Shown one piece after another: positions 1 to 7,229 of a DNA stretch of 64,000 nt. The translations under genes were made by a program, and so were the position numbers. Source of the stretch: Variovorax sp037204085 (lineage in GTDB: Bacteria; Pseudomonadota; Gammaproteobacteria; Burkholderiales; Burkholderiaceae_C); contig NZ_JBBCBW010000021.1 in NCBI RefSeq assembly GCF_037204085.1, forward strand, positions 1 to 64,000, read 5' to 3'. The first letter of the stretch is position 1. Every line of letters begins with the position of its first letter. The notes under the pieces are model-generated. The model saw nothing but the letters and a program-made list of their open reading frames with translations, was not told the DNA's origin and made no database searches.

Positions 1-17
1 AGCGAAATAAAGGAGGA

Positions 18-30
18 GGGGCGCAGCCCC
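18..30 (-). terminator. possible weak terminator downstream of dadA
   Basis: A 5-bp GC stem with a 3-base loop lies about 90 bases past the dadA stop. On the minus strand it is followed by a T-rich but interrupted stretch (TCCTCCTTTATTT). The stem is short and the tract imperfect, so this is only a suggestion. The first 117 bases otherwise hold an 11-base direct repeat (75-85 and 88-98) and no gene that I can support. Confidence 0.3.
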
Positions 31-117
31 GGGGGACATTCGCGGAGGGGAGTACCCGGTGGCCTTTGCACGCGCCCCGAACAGCAGCCCCGAACAGCCC
101 CCCAAATCCGGAGACCG

Positions 118-1419
118 TCAGGCCGCAGCAGTCGCAGGATTCGGGCGCGCAGTACGCGACGTCCCTTGCGTATAGCGGTCCATCGCCAGCCCGTCCGTAC
201 GAATCTCCGGCCGCTGACCCGTCACCAGGTCGGAGATCAGCTTGCCCGAGCCGCAAGCCATCGTCCAGCCCAGCGTGCCGTGACCCGTGTTCAGGAACAG
301 GTTCGGGTAGCGCGTGGCGCCAACGATGGGTGTGCTGTCTGGCGTCATCGGGCGCAGGCCGGTCCAGAAGGTGGCGCGCGGCAGATCGCCACCGGGGAAC
401 AGGTCGCTCACCACCTTCTCGAGCGTGGCGCGGCGATGCGGGTTCAGCCGCAGGTCGAAGCCGCCGAGCTCGGCCATGCCGCCCACGCGAATGCGGTTGT
501 CGAAACGCGTGACCGCCACCTTGTAGGTTTCGTCGAGCACGGTCGATTGCGGCGCCAGCGATTCGTCGACAAGCGGCACGGTGAGCGAGTAGCCCTTGAC
601 TGGATACACCGGAATGTCCAACCTCAGCGATGCGATGGCCGCGCGCGAATAGCTGCCGAAGGCCATCACGTAGCGGTCGGCCGTAAGAATCTTGCCGGCC
701 TTGGTGCGCACGCCGGTGATGCGGCCGCCGTCGGTCTCCAGTCCGTCGATGGTTTGCCCGAAGCGGAAGTCCACGCCCAGGCCGCGTGCAATGTCGGCAA
801 GGCCGCGGGTGAACAGGTGGCAGTCGCCGGTTTCGTCGTTCGGCAGGCGCAGGCCGCCCGTGAGCCGGTCGCGCGCGCCGGCCAGCGCCGGCTCGACACG
901 CGCGAGCGCATCGCGGTCGAGCAGTTCGTAGGGCACACCGCATTCCTCGAGCACCGCGATGTCGCGCTGCACTGCATCGAGCTGCGCCTGCGTGCGGAAC
1001 AGCTGCAGCGTGCCGCCGGTGCGTTGTTCGTATTGAAGGCCCGTTTCGGCGCGCAGTTGCTGCAGGCAGCCGCGGCTGTATTCGGCCACGCGCATCATGC
1101 GTTCCTTGTTCACCGCGTAGCGCTCGGGCGAGCAGTTGCGCAGCATTGCCGCCATCCAGCGCAGCTGGAACAGCGTGCCGTCCGGGCGGATCGACAGCGG
1201 CGCGTGCTTCTGGAACATCCACTTGATCGCCTTCAGCGGAATGCCTGGCGCGGCCCATGGCGTCGAGTAGCCCGGCGACACCTGCCCGGCGTTGCCGAAG
1301 CTGGTTTCTTCGGCCGGGCCGGCCTGCCGGTCGAGCAGCGTCACGTCGGCACCCGAGCGCGCGAGGTAGTAGGCCGTCGTGGTGCCGATCACGCCGCCGC
1401 CAAGAACGATGACTTTCAT
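118..1419 (-). CDS. dadA: D-amino acid dehydrogenase, small subunit
   Basis: This flavoenzyme oxidatively deaminates D-amino acids (classically D-alanine) at the inner membrane and feeds electrons to the respiratory chain. The 433-residue length matches DadA. The N-terminus carries the dinucleotide-binding GGGVIGTTTAYYLA (about residues 7-20). Downstream are DadA-typical segments such as SFGNAGQVSPGYSTPW and a C-terminal GHGTLGWTMACGSGK that closes the FAD domain. The ATG at 1419 gives the complete Rossmann strand. It is divergent from an Lrp/AsnC regulator across a 128-base gap containing a perfect 10-bp inverted repeat, the usual arrangement for Lrp-type control of dad genes. No alanine racemase gene (dadX) is adjacent. 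Assignment is firm; substrate range is inferred. Confidence 0.93.
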   Translation of the reverse strand: MKVIVLGGGVIGTTTAYYLARSGADVTLLDRQAGPAEETSFGNAGQVSPGYSTPWAAPGIPLKAIKWMFQKHAPLSIRPDGTLFQLRWMAAMLRNCSPERYAVNKERMMRVAEYSRGCLQQLRAETGLQYEQRTGGTLQLFRTQAQLDAVQRDIAVLEECGVPYELLDRDALARVEPALAGARDRLTGGLRLPNDETGDCHLFTRGLADIARGLGVDFRFGQTIDGLETDGGRITGVRTKAGKILTADRYVMAFGSYSRAAIASLRLDIPVYPVKGYSLTVPLVDESLAPQSTVLDETYKVAVTRFDNRIRVGGMAELGGFDLRLNPHRRATLEKVVSDLFPGGDLPRATFWTGLRPMTPDSTPIVGATRYPNLFLNTGHGTLGWTMACGSGKLISDLVTGQRPEIRTDGLAMDRYTQGTSRTARPNPATAAA

Positions 1420-1464
1420 GGATATTTACCAGAATGAAGGTGAATACACGAAATCTAAGGCGCA

Positions 1465-1484
1465 CAATGCGGTGAATTTCATTG
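1465..1484. promoter_or_regulatory. secondary dyad in dadA/lrp intergenic region
   Basis: CAATG and CATTG arms are separated by 10 bases, about 30 bases from the larger dyad at 1495-1519. Two such sites on similar helical faces would fit Lrp-family cooperative binding, but this dyad is short and could be chance. Confidence 0.3.
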
Positions 1485-1494
1485 TTTTAAAGAG

Positions 1495-1519
1495 GTTTTC
1501 AGTGAAATCCACTGAAAAC
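1495..1519. promoter_or_regulatory. candidate Lrp/AsnC operator
   Basis: A perfect inverted repeat, GTTTTCAGTG-N5-CACTGAAAAC, sits between dadA and the divergent Lrp-family gene, ending 28 bases before the regulator start. A dyad of roughly this size with an AT-rich centre is typical of Lrp/AsnC sites. That it controls both dadA and the regulator is inferred from position. Confidence 0.65.
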
Positions 1520-1547
1520 TTTTGCCCAATGCCCCGCGAGGAGTGAA

Positions 1548-2015
1548 ATGCCCGAACTCGACCGCATCGACCGCAAGATCCTCGACCTGCTGCAGCGCCA
1601 GGGCCGCATTTCCATGACCGAATTGGCCGAGCGCATCGGCCTGTCGGCATCGCCTTGCGCCGAGCGGGTGAAGCGCATGGAACGCGAGGGCGTCATCAGC
1701 GGCTACCACGCGCATGTGTCGCCCGAGGCGCTGGGCAAGACGCTGCTGGTGTTCGTCGAAATCAAGCTTTCCGCCAAGTCCGGCGACGTGTTCGACAAGG
1801 TGCGCAAGGAGCTGCTCCACATGCCCGAGGTGCTCGAGTGCCACCTGGTTTCGGGCAGCTTCGACTACCTGGTGAAGGCGCGCCTGAGCGGCATGAGCGA
1901 GTACCGGCACCTCTTGGGCGACATCCTCAAGAAGCTGCCCGTGGCGGCCGAGTCGCACAGCTATGTGGTGATGGAAGAAATCAAGGAAACGCTGATGCTC
2001 GCGGTCGACCGCTGA
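1548..2015 (+). CDS. Lrp/AsnC-family transcriptional regulator
   Basis: A 155-residue protein of normal Lrp/AsnC size. Residues about 3-63 form the N-terminal winged helix-turn-helix (LDRIDRKILDLLQRQGRIS, then LAERIGLSASPCAERVKRME). Residues about 65-150 form the RAM/AsnC ligand-binding domain (EIKLSAKSGDVFDKV, GSFDYLVKA). The start is preceded by a GAGGAG ribosome-binding site. It diverges from dadA and most likely controls it in response to an amino acid, and itself through the dyad at 1495-1519. The effector is not readable from the sequence. Confidence 0.9.
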   Translation: MPELDRIDRKILDLLQRQGRISMTELAERIGLSASPCAERVKRMEREGVISGYHAHVSPEALGKTLLVFVEIKLSAKSGDVFDKVRKELLHMPEVLECHLVSGSFDYLVKARLSGMSEYRHLLGDILKKLPVAAESHSYVVMEEIKETLMLAVDR

Positions 2016-2079
2016 GCAAAGCCAGGGGCTACCATCGCGCCCGGCATTCACACCCACATCCACCACCAAGGACATCGGC

Positions 2080-2478
2080 ATGAGCATCACGGTCCGGCGC
2101 GACGGCATCACGGGCACGCGTCACATTCTCAAGATTCGCAGCCACGAGATTCCCATCGATGCCTCACCGGCCGGCGGCGGCAGCGATGCGGGGCCCGAGC
2201 CCCGCGACCTGTACGACGCGTCGCTCGCGGCCTGCAAGGCGCTCACGGTGTTGATCTACGCGCGGCGCAAGGGCATGCCGGTGGAAGACATCGAGGTGAT
2301 CGTCGACCGCGACGACAGCGAGGAGCGCAAGGGCGTCTACCGGCTGAAGTCGAGCCTGCGCGTGACCGGCGAGCTCACCGAGGCGCAGCGCGACGAACTG
2401 CTGCGCGTGGCGGGCAAGTGCCCGGTGCACCGGCTCATGACCGAAGTGAAGACCGAAATCGAAACCGGCTGGGCCTGA
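2080..2478 (+). CDS. OsmC-family peroxiredoxin-like protein
   Basis: A 132-residue OsmC/Ohr-superfamily protein. Family members reduce organic or fatty-acid hydroperoxides through two conserved cysteines. Both are present: C52 in LAACKALTV on the central helix and C114 in GKCPVHRLM. The PRDLYDASLAAC segment is typical of the OsmC-like subfamily rather than Ohr. It lies 64 bases after the Lrp-family gene and is convergent with the HxlR regulator, which also carries a potential redox cysteine, so a local oxidative or electrophile response is plausible. Substrate unknown. Confidence 0.85.
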   Translation: MSITVRRDGITGTRHILKIRSHEIPIDASPAGGGSDAGPEPRDLYDASLAACKALTVLIYARRKGMPVEDIEVIVDRDDSEERKGVYRLKSSLRVTGELTEAQRDELLRVAGKCPVHRLMTEVKTEIETGWA

Positions 2479-2509
2479 CCGGCACCGGCACGCGGGGCAC
2501 CGGCAAAGC

Positions 2510-2842
2510 TCAGCGCGCCGCCCCCGCGCGCTTGGCGTAGCGGTCGCCCCAATCGGCCAGGGGCCCGAGCGCCGCATTGAGCGAAGCGCCGAGCTTCGTC
2601 TCCGAATACTCCACCCGCGGCGGCACTTCGTGGAACACCTCGCGGTGCACGATGCCGTCCGCCTCCAGTTCGCGCAACTGCTGGATCAGCATCTTCTCGC
2701 TGATGTCCGGCAAGAGCCGCTTCAGCTCGCCGAAGCGGCGCGGCTGGGCATGAAGCTCCCACAGGATCACGGCTTTCCACTTGCCGCCGATGACCTCGAA
2801 CGCGGGGCCGATGCCGCAGTTGTAGGGTTTTTTGGCTTTCAT
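2510..2842 (-). CDS. HxlR-family transcriptional regulator
   Basis: A 110-residue MarR-like HxlR protein with one winged-helix domain (FEVIGGKWKAVILWEL, RFGELKRLLPDISEKML, LEADGIVHREV). I chose the ATG at 2842 because an AAGGG lies upstream; the longer frame begins at a TTG. A single N-terminal cysteine in PYNCGIGPAF matches the position used by redox-sensing YodB/HypR-type members, though sensing here is inference. It diverges from an imine-reductase-like gene across a region with a perfect 8-bp inverted repeat (2882-2908), its probable operator. Confidence 0.88.
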   Translation of the reverse strand: MKAKKPYNCGIGPAFEVIGGKWKAVILWELHAQPRRFGELKRLLPDISEKMLIQQLRELEADGIVHREVFHEVPPRVEYSETKLGASLNAALGPLADWGDRYAKRAGAAR

Positions 2843-2881
2843 CCGTTCTTGCCCTTGCTGGTTCAATACATACGTTTTGGT

Positions 2882-2908
2882 AAGTACCTCACTTTATTGT
2901 AGGTACTT
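2882..2908. promoter_or_regulatory. candidate HxlR operator
   Basis: The perfect inverted repeat AAGTACCT-N11-AGGTACTT lies in an unusually AT-rich patch between the HxlR gene and the divergent dehydrogenase. HxlR/YodB-type regulators bind dyads with TAC/GTA-type half-sites, so both genes are likely controlled from here. Confidence 0.65.
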
Positions 2909-2968
2909 GACCGTTGGAGAGTGCAATTCCTACGATGCAGGCCTCTTCACAACTTGCGGACAAGTGGC

Positions 2969-3841
2969 ATGAGCAACAAGGAAATTACCGTCTTGGGCCT
3001 GGGATCGATGGGCGTGACCATCGCGCGGCTCTACCTCGACAAGGGCTACAAGGTTACGGTGTGGAACCGCACGGCCGACAAGGCCGCGGCGCTGGGGGGC
3101 CGGGGCGCCGTGCTCGCGCGCAGTGCCGCCGAAGCCTTGCGTGCAAGCCCGGTGGCACTGATGTGCGTGTACGACTACCGCGCAGCCGACGCGATTCTTG
3201 GGGCCGAGGGCGTGGCCGCGGCAATGGACGGCCGCCTGCTGGTGCAGCTCACCACCGGCGGTCCGCAGGACGCGCGCGATGCCGAAGCCTGGGCGCACCG
3301 CCAGGGCGCGACCTACCTCGAGGGCGCCATTCAGGCCGCGCCCGACCAGATGGGGCAGCCCGATACGCCCATCCTCATGTCGGGCGCACAGCATGTGTTT
3401 CGCGCGGCCGAGCCGTTGCTCGGCGTTCTGGGCGGCGGCATCGTGTACCTGGGCGAAAAGGCGAGCACTGCCGCGGCCATGGACCTGGCCACGCTGTCGA
3501 CCATCTACGGCACCATGCTCGGTTTTTTGCACGGCGCGCGCGTGGCCGAGCATGAGGGCTTCGATGTGGCGGAATACGGCCGCATCGTGGCGGGCATCAT
3601 GCCCACCTTCGCCGGGTTCCTGCAGCACGAAGGCAGCGTCATCCAGTCGGGCGACTTCGCAATTTCGCAAAGCCCCATGCGCATTTCGGTGGAAGCGACC
3701 CAGCGCATCCTGCAGACCGCGCAGCAGGCCGGCATCAATACAGAGTTTCCGGCCTTCGCGGCAGGGTTGTTCCAGCGGGCCGATGCAGCGGGGCTGGGCG
3801 GAGAGGAGCTGGCGGCGCTGATCAAGCTGCTGCGCGGCTGA
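2969..3841 (+). CDS. NAD(P)-dependent oxidoreductase, imine-reductase/beta-hydroxyacid dehydrogenase fold
   Basis: A 290-residue protein with an N-terminal Rossmann domain (ITVLGLGSMGVTIARLYLDKG, then VWNRTADKA, the Arg favouring NADPH) and an all-helical C-terminal dimerisation domain. The segment GAIQAAPDQMGQPDTPILMSG and the C-terminal layout resemble imine reductases more than 3-hydroxyisobutyrate dehydrogenases, because the usual DAPVSGG substrate motif is replaced. The ATG at 2969 gives a normal N-terminus; an upstream in-frame ATG at 2921 would add 16 unconserved residues. It is divergent from, and likely repressed by, the HxlR regulator. The physiological substrate cannot be deduced. 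Confidence 0.82.
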   Translation: MSNKEITVLGLGSMGVTIARLYLDKGYKVTVWNRTADKAAALGGRGAVLARSAAEALRASPVALMCVYDYRAADAILGAEGVAAAMDGRLLVQLTTGGPQDARDAEAWAHRQGATYLEGAIQAAPDQMGQPDTPILMSGAQHVFRAAEPLLGVLGGGIVYLGEKASTAAAMDLATLSTIYGTMLGFLHGARVAEHEGFDVAEYGRIVAGIMPTFAGFLQHEGSVIQSGDFAISQSPMRISVEATQRILQTAQQAGINTEFPAFAAGLFQRADAAGLGGEELAALIKLLRG

Positions 3842-3927
3842 AGGGGCATGTAAAGGGCATGAAAGGCCGCAGCCAGCCGGAACAAGTGTGAAGAATTACA
3901 CTACGACCCGCTTTACAGGACACTTTA

Positions 3928-4824
3928 ATGAAGTGGGTCATTCTCGCCATCTTCGCGCTCAGCGCACTCTACGTTCACTTCCGCGGCCAGGTCCGGCATC
4001 GTTTTTTCAGGCAGCTTTCTGATCATTCGACCTTCCTGGCGCCGTTGAACGCCTTCATGTACATCTTCTCGAAGGTGCCGAGCACGCCGTACCTGTCGCC
4101 CGCGCAGTTCCCCGAGATGCGCGTGCTCGAAGAGAACTGGGAAGTCATTCGCGAAGAGGCGCTGGCCATGCGCAATGGCGGCAGCATCAAGGCCTCGAGC
4201 CAGTTCAACGACGTGGGCTTCAACTCCTTCTTCAAGAGCGGCTGGAAGCGCTTCTACCTCAAGTGGTACGACGATGCGCATCCCTCCGCCGCCGTGCTGT
4301 GCCCGCGCACGACCGAACTGCTGAAAGGCATCGGCACCATCAAGGCAGCCATGTTTGCCGAGCTCCCGCCGGGCAGCCGCCTCGTGCGCCACCGCGACCC
4401 GTTTGCGGGCTCGCTGCGCTACCACCTGGGCCTGTGGACGCCGGGCGTGGAGGGCTGCTACATCGACGTGGACGGCCAGCGCTACCACTGGCGCGACGGC
4501 GAAGCCGTGGTGTTCGACGAAACCTACATCCACTACGCCGAGAACACGACCGACAAGGACCGCGTGATCCTGTTCTGCGACATCGAGCGCCCGCTGAAGT
4601 ACCGCTGGGCCAGCGCCGTCAACCGCTGGTTTGCAAAGAACCTGCTGGCCGCGGCCGCTTCGCCCAACGATGTTGGCGACAAGACCGGCGGCATCAACCG
4701 CGCGTTCAAGTACATCTACCAGATCCGCGTCATCGGCAAGCGTCTCAAGGCCTGGGACAAGCGCGCGTACTACCTTGTGAAGTGGTCGATCTTCGGCGGC
4801 CTTGCACTCTGGATCTTCTGGTAA
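3928..4824 (+). CDS. lpxO: LpxO-type aspartyl/asparaginyl beta-hydroxylase-family dioxygenase
   Basis: A 298-residue Fe(II)/2-oxoglutarate-dependent oxygenase of the LpxO type, which 2-hydroxylates secondary acyl chains of lipid A at the cytoplasmic face of the inner membrane. The N-terminus is a membrane anchor (MKWVILAIFALSALYVHF) and the C-terminus ends in a second hydrophobic segment (WSIFGGLALWIFW). The iron triad is visible as H155-x-D157 (RHRDPF) and H202 (TYIHYAENTT), 45 residues on, as expected for the family. It stands alone, 86 bases after the oxidoreductase. Lipid A modification is inferred from family and topology. Confidence 0.87.
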   Translation: MKWVILAIFALSALYVHFRGQVRHRFFRQLSDHSTFLAPLNAFMYIFSKVPSTPYLSPAQFPEMRVLEENWEVIREEALAMRNGGSIKASSQFNDVGFNSFFKSGWKRFYLKWYDDAHPSAAVLCPRTTELLKGIGTIKAAMFAELPPGSRLVRHRDPFAGSLRYHLGLWTPGVEGCYIDVDGQRYHWRDGEAVVFDETYIHYAENTTDKDRVILFCDIERPLKYRWASAVNRWFAKNLLAAAASPNDVGDKTGGINRAFKYIYQIRVIGKRLKAWDKRAYYLVKWSIFGGLALWIFW

Positions 4825-4874
4825 GGCGCCATCCTGTCCTTTGCCGCGCGGTCCCCGGCCACCGCTGCCAGCAC

Positions 4875-5108
4875 ATGTCCTTCGCAGACAAAGACCTGCC
4901 CGTTCCGGTCGACCTTGCCAGCGCCCAGGCGCTGATAGCGGCGGTTCAGAGCGAGGCCAGCGCGCAGCAAATCGCGTTGCGCGTGCCGCCGCCCGAGCCC
5001 ACCACCTGCTGCGGGCGCGGCTGCAACGGCTGCGTGTGGGAAGGCTGGCTGGCAGCCATTGCGTACTGGCGCGACGAGGCGTCGCTGCTGCTGGTGCAGC
5101 GCGACTAA
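4875..5108 (+). CDS. small oxidoreductase-like Cys-rich protein
   Basis: A 77-residue protein whose C-terminal half carries CCGRGCNGCVWEGW, the signature of the oxidoreductase-like N-terminal domain family (Pfam Oxidored-like), a short bacterial and mitochondrial protein of unknown biochemical role. The four clustered cysteines could bind metal or act in redox chemistry. The ATG at 4875 starts the only sensible frame. The gene follows lpxO by 50 bases and its stop overlaps the convergent deaminase stop by 4 bases. Confidence 0.72.
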   Translation: MSFADKDLPVPVDLASAQALIAAVQSEASAQQIALRVPPPEPTTCCGRGCNGCVWEGWLAAIAYWRDEASLLLVQRD

Positions 5109-5581
5109 CGCGCTTCCCAGAAGCCGCGGTGCGTGGCGATCATTTCTTCTGCCACTTCGGGCACCGGTCCGATCACATCGATCTTCTTCTGTCCGCGCGC
5201 GAATACTTCGCGGCAGGGCAGGCTCAGCGTGGGGTTCTCGGGATGGTCGCCCGTGAGCGCGAGCAATGCGCTTTCTTCCGCGCCATAGACGACGCGGCCG
5301 ATGTGGGCCCAGTAGCTGGTTCCCGCGCACATGGCGCAAGGCTCGAAGGTCGTGACCAACGTGCATTGCCACAGGTAGTCCGCCGGCCAGTTCTGCGCGG
5401 CATGGCGCGCGAGCGTGGCTTCGGCGTGATTCACCGTGTCGATGTTGCCCTGCTCGGCGAGGATGGTCTCCCCGTCGGGCGCGACGAGCACGGCACCGAA
5501 GGGATGCCGGCCCATTCCCATGGCGCGTCGGGCCACTTCGTCGGCTCGGCGCAAGGCGCGGATGATCTGGTCGCGCGTCAT
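5105..5581 (-). CDS. nucleoside/nucleobase deaminase (cytidine deaminase superfamily)
   Basis: A 158-residue zinc deaminase. The zinc and catalytic site is complete: H52-A-E54 (NHAEATLA) and P-C82-A-M-C85 (EPCAMCAG). The size and sequence around these motifs suit the guanine-deaminase/TadA-like branch rather than small cytidine deaminases. It is the last gene of an ABC importer operon, 10 bases after the permease, so it probably deaminates the imported heterocycle or a product of it. The true substrate (guanine, a pyrimidine, a triazine-like ring) is not determinable. Confidence 0.85.
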   Translation of the reverse strand: MTRDQIIRALRRADEVARRAMGMGRHPFGAVLVAPDGETILAEQGNIDTVNHAEATLARHAAQNWPADYLWQCTLVTTFEPCAMCAGTSYWAHIGRVVYGAEESALLALTGDHPENPTLSLPCREVFARGQKKIDVIGPVPEVAEEMIATHRGFWEAR

Positions 5582-5591
5582 CCGTGGTGCC

Positions 5592-6362
5592 TTATTGGTT
5601 TTGTGAACCGCGGTGCGCCCACCCGGTCGTGTGTTTCTCGATCACGCTGAAGAGTTCATACATCAGCATGGCCATCGCGCCCACCACCATCAGGCCTGCA
5701 AAAGCCAGGCCCATCTGCATGGCCGAGCCAGCGGAAATCAGCAGGTAGCCGATGCCTTCGTTGGCCGCCGTCATCTCGCTCACCGTGGTGCCGACAAAAG
5801 CCAGCGTGATCGCGACCTTGAGCGAGCCGAAGAAGTAGGGCATGGAGCGCGGCAGGCCGATTTTCATGAGCACGTCCCAGCGCTTGGCGCCGAGCACGCG
5901 CAGCACGTCTTCCAGCTCGGGCTCCAGCGTGGCAAGGCCGGTGGCAATGTTGACCATGATCGGGAAGAAGCTGATCAAGAAGGCCGTAAGAATGGCCGGC
6001 CCGACACCGATGCCGAACCACACCACCAGGATGGGCACGAAGGCCGCCTTGGGCAGTGCGTTGAAGGCCGTCATCAACGGATAGATCGCCGCATACGCGA
6101 TGCGCGAACTGCCGATCACGAAGCCCAGCAGCACGCCCACCACAATGGCCAGGCCGAAGCCCGCCATCGTGACCCAGAAGGTGCGCCATGCATGGCCCGC
6201 GATGATTTCCTTGAATTCCCAGAACTGGTTCCAGATGCGCAGCGGGCTCGGAAAGATGAAGTCCGAAACGCCGAAGCCCGCGCAGATCACCTGCCACAGC
6301 AGGATTACCGCAACCAGCAGCAGCCAGGGCGACCAGCGTTCGATTTGCTTGGTGTTCTTCAT
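5592..6362 (-). CDS. ABC transporter permease (SsuC/TauC/ThiX type)
   Basis: A 256-residue inner-membrane permease with about six hydrophobic helices and the EAA-type coupling loop around LRVLGAKRWDVLMKIGLPRSMPY. The family imports sulfonates, nitrate, taurine, pyrimidine precursors and similar small organics. It follows the ATPase gene by 9 bases and precedes the deaminase by 10 bases, forming one transcription unit with the NMT1-type binding protein at its head. Confidence 0.9.
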   Translation of the reverse strand: MKNTKQIERWSPWLLLVAVILLWQVICAGFGVSDFIFPSPLRIWNQFWEFKEIIAGHAWRTFWVTMAGFGLAIVVGVLLGFVIGSSRIAYAAIYPLMTAFNALPKAAFVPILVVWFGIGVGPAILTAFLISFFPIMVNIATGLATLEPELEDVLRVLGAKRWDVLMKIGLPRSMPYFFGSLKVAITLAFVGTTVSEMTAANEGIGYLLISAGSAMQMGLAFAGLMVVGAMAMLMYELFSVIEKHTTGWAHRGSQNQ

Positions 6363-6371
6363 GGCTCGCCT

Positions 6372-7229
6372 TCAGTGGGACACCGCGGCGGCCGTTTGCG
6401 CCGCGCTGATGCCCGTGTTTCGAATGGCGCCGATGTGCCCGCGCAGTTCCAGCACGATGTCGGTGAACTCCTTGGTGTAGGTGAGCTCAAGCTCGCGCGG
6501 ACGCGGCAGCTCGATTTCACGCTTGACCACGAAGCGGCCCGGGCTCTTGCTCATCACATAAACCGTGTCGGCCAGGAATACGCTTTCGCGCAGGTCGTGT
6601 GTCACCAGGATGACGTTGAACTGCTGCTCGGTCCACAGGTCGCGAAGAATGCACCAGAGCTCTTCGCGCGTGAAGGCGTCGAGCGCGCCGAAGGGCTCGT
6701 CGAGCAGCAGCATCTTGGGCTCGTGAATGAGCGCGCGGCAAATGCTTGCGCGCTGCTGCATGCCGCCCGAAAGCTGCCAGGGAAACTTGTCTTCATACCC
6801 AGCAAGGCCCACCTTCTGCAGCAGCTTGCGCGCGCGCTCGACGTATTCCTTGCGCTTGGCCTTGAAGCTCGAACGGAAGGGCTCGACGATTTCGAGCGGC
6901 AGCAGCACGTTGTCGACCGTGGTGCGCCACGGCAGCAGCGAAGGCGCCTGAAAGGCCATGCCCGAGATCTTGAGCGGCCCGGTCACGGGCTGGCCGTCGA
7001 TGCGGATCTTGCCCATCGAGGGCATCTTGAGGCCCGTGGTGAGCTTCATGAACGTCGACTTGCCGCAGCCCGACGGGCCGACGATGGCAATGAACTCCCC
7101 GCGCTTCACCTTCAGGTCGATGGCCTCGACCGCGAAGTGGTTCTCGCGCAGCAGCTCTTCGTTGTAGGCGAGCCAGACGTCCTGAAAGTCGACGAAGGGA
7201 GCCGCGTCCGTGCTCGATGCGTCCGCCAT
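6372..7229 (-). CDS. ABC transporter ATP-binding protein (SsuB/TauB/ThiZ type)
   Basis: A 285-residue ATPase with Walker A GPSGCGKST, Q-loop around GMAFQAPSLLPW, signature LSGGMQQR, Walker B MLLLDEPFGALD and the H-loop VTHDL. I place the start at 7229, where the ATG overlaps the TGA of the binding-protein gene by one base (translational coupling). A longer frame to 7286 would overlap that gene by 58 bases. It energises the permease downstream. Confidence 0.92.
   Translation of the reverse strand: MADASSTDAAPFVDFQDVWLAYNEELLRENHFAVEAIDLKVKRGEFIAIVGPSGCGKSTFMKLTTGLKMPSMGKIRIDGQPVTGPLKISGMAFQAPSLLPWRTTVDNVLLPLEIVEPFRSSFKAKRKEYVERARKLLQKVGLAGYEDKFPWQLSGGMQQRASICRALIHEPKMLLLDEPFGALDAFTREELWCILRDLWTEQQFNVILVTHDLRESVFLADTVYVMSKSPGRFVVKREIELPRPRELELTYTKEFTDIVLELRGHIGAIRNTGISAAQTAAAVSH

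Noticed and set aside
66..512. Small plus-strand frame at the window start
   Set aside because: It overlaps dadA on the opposite strand and encodes only Arg/Ser/Pro-rich sequence.
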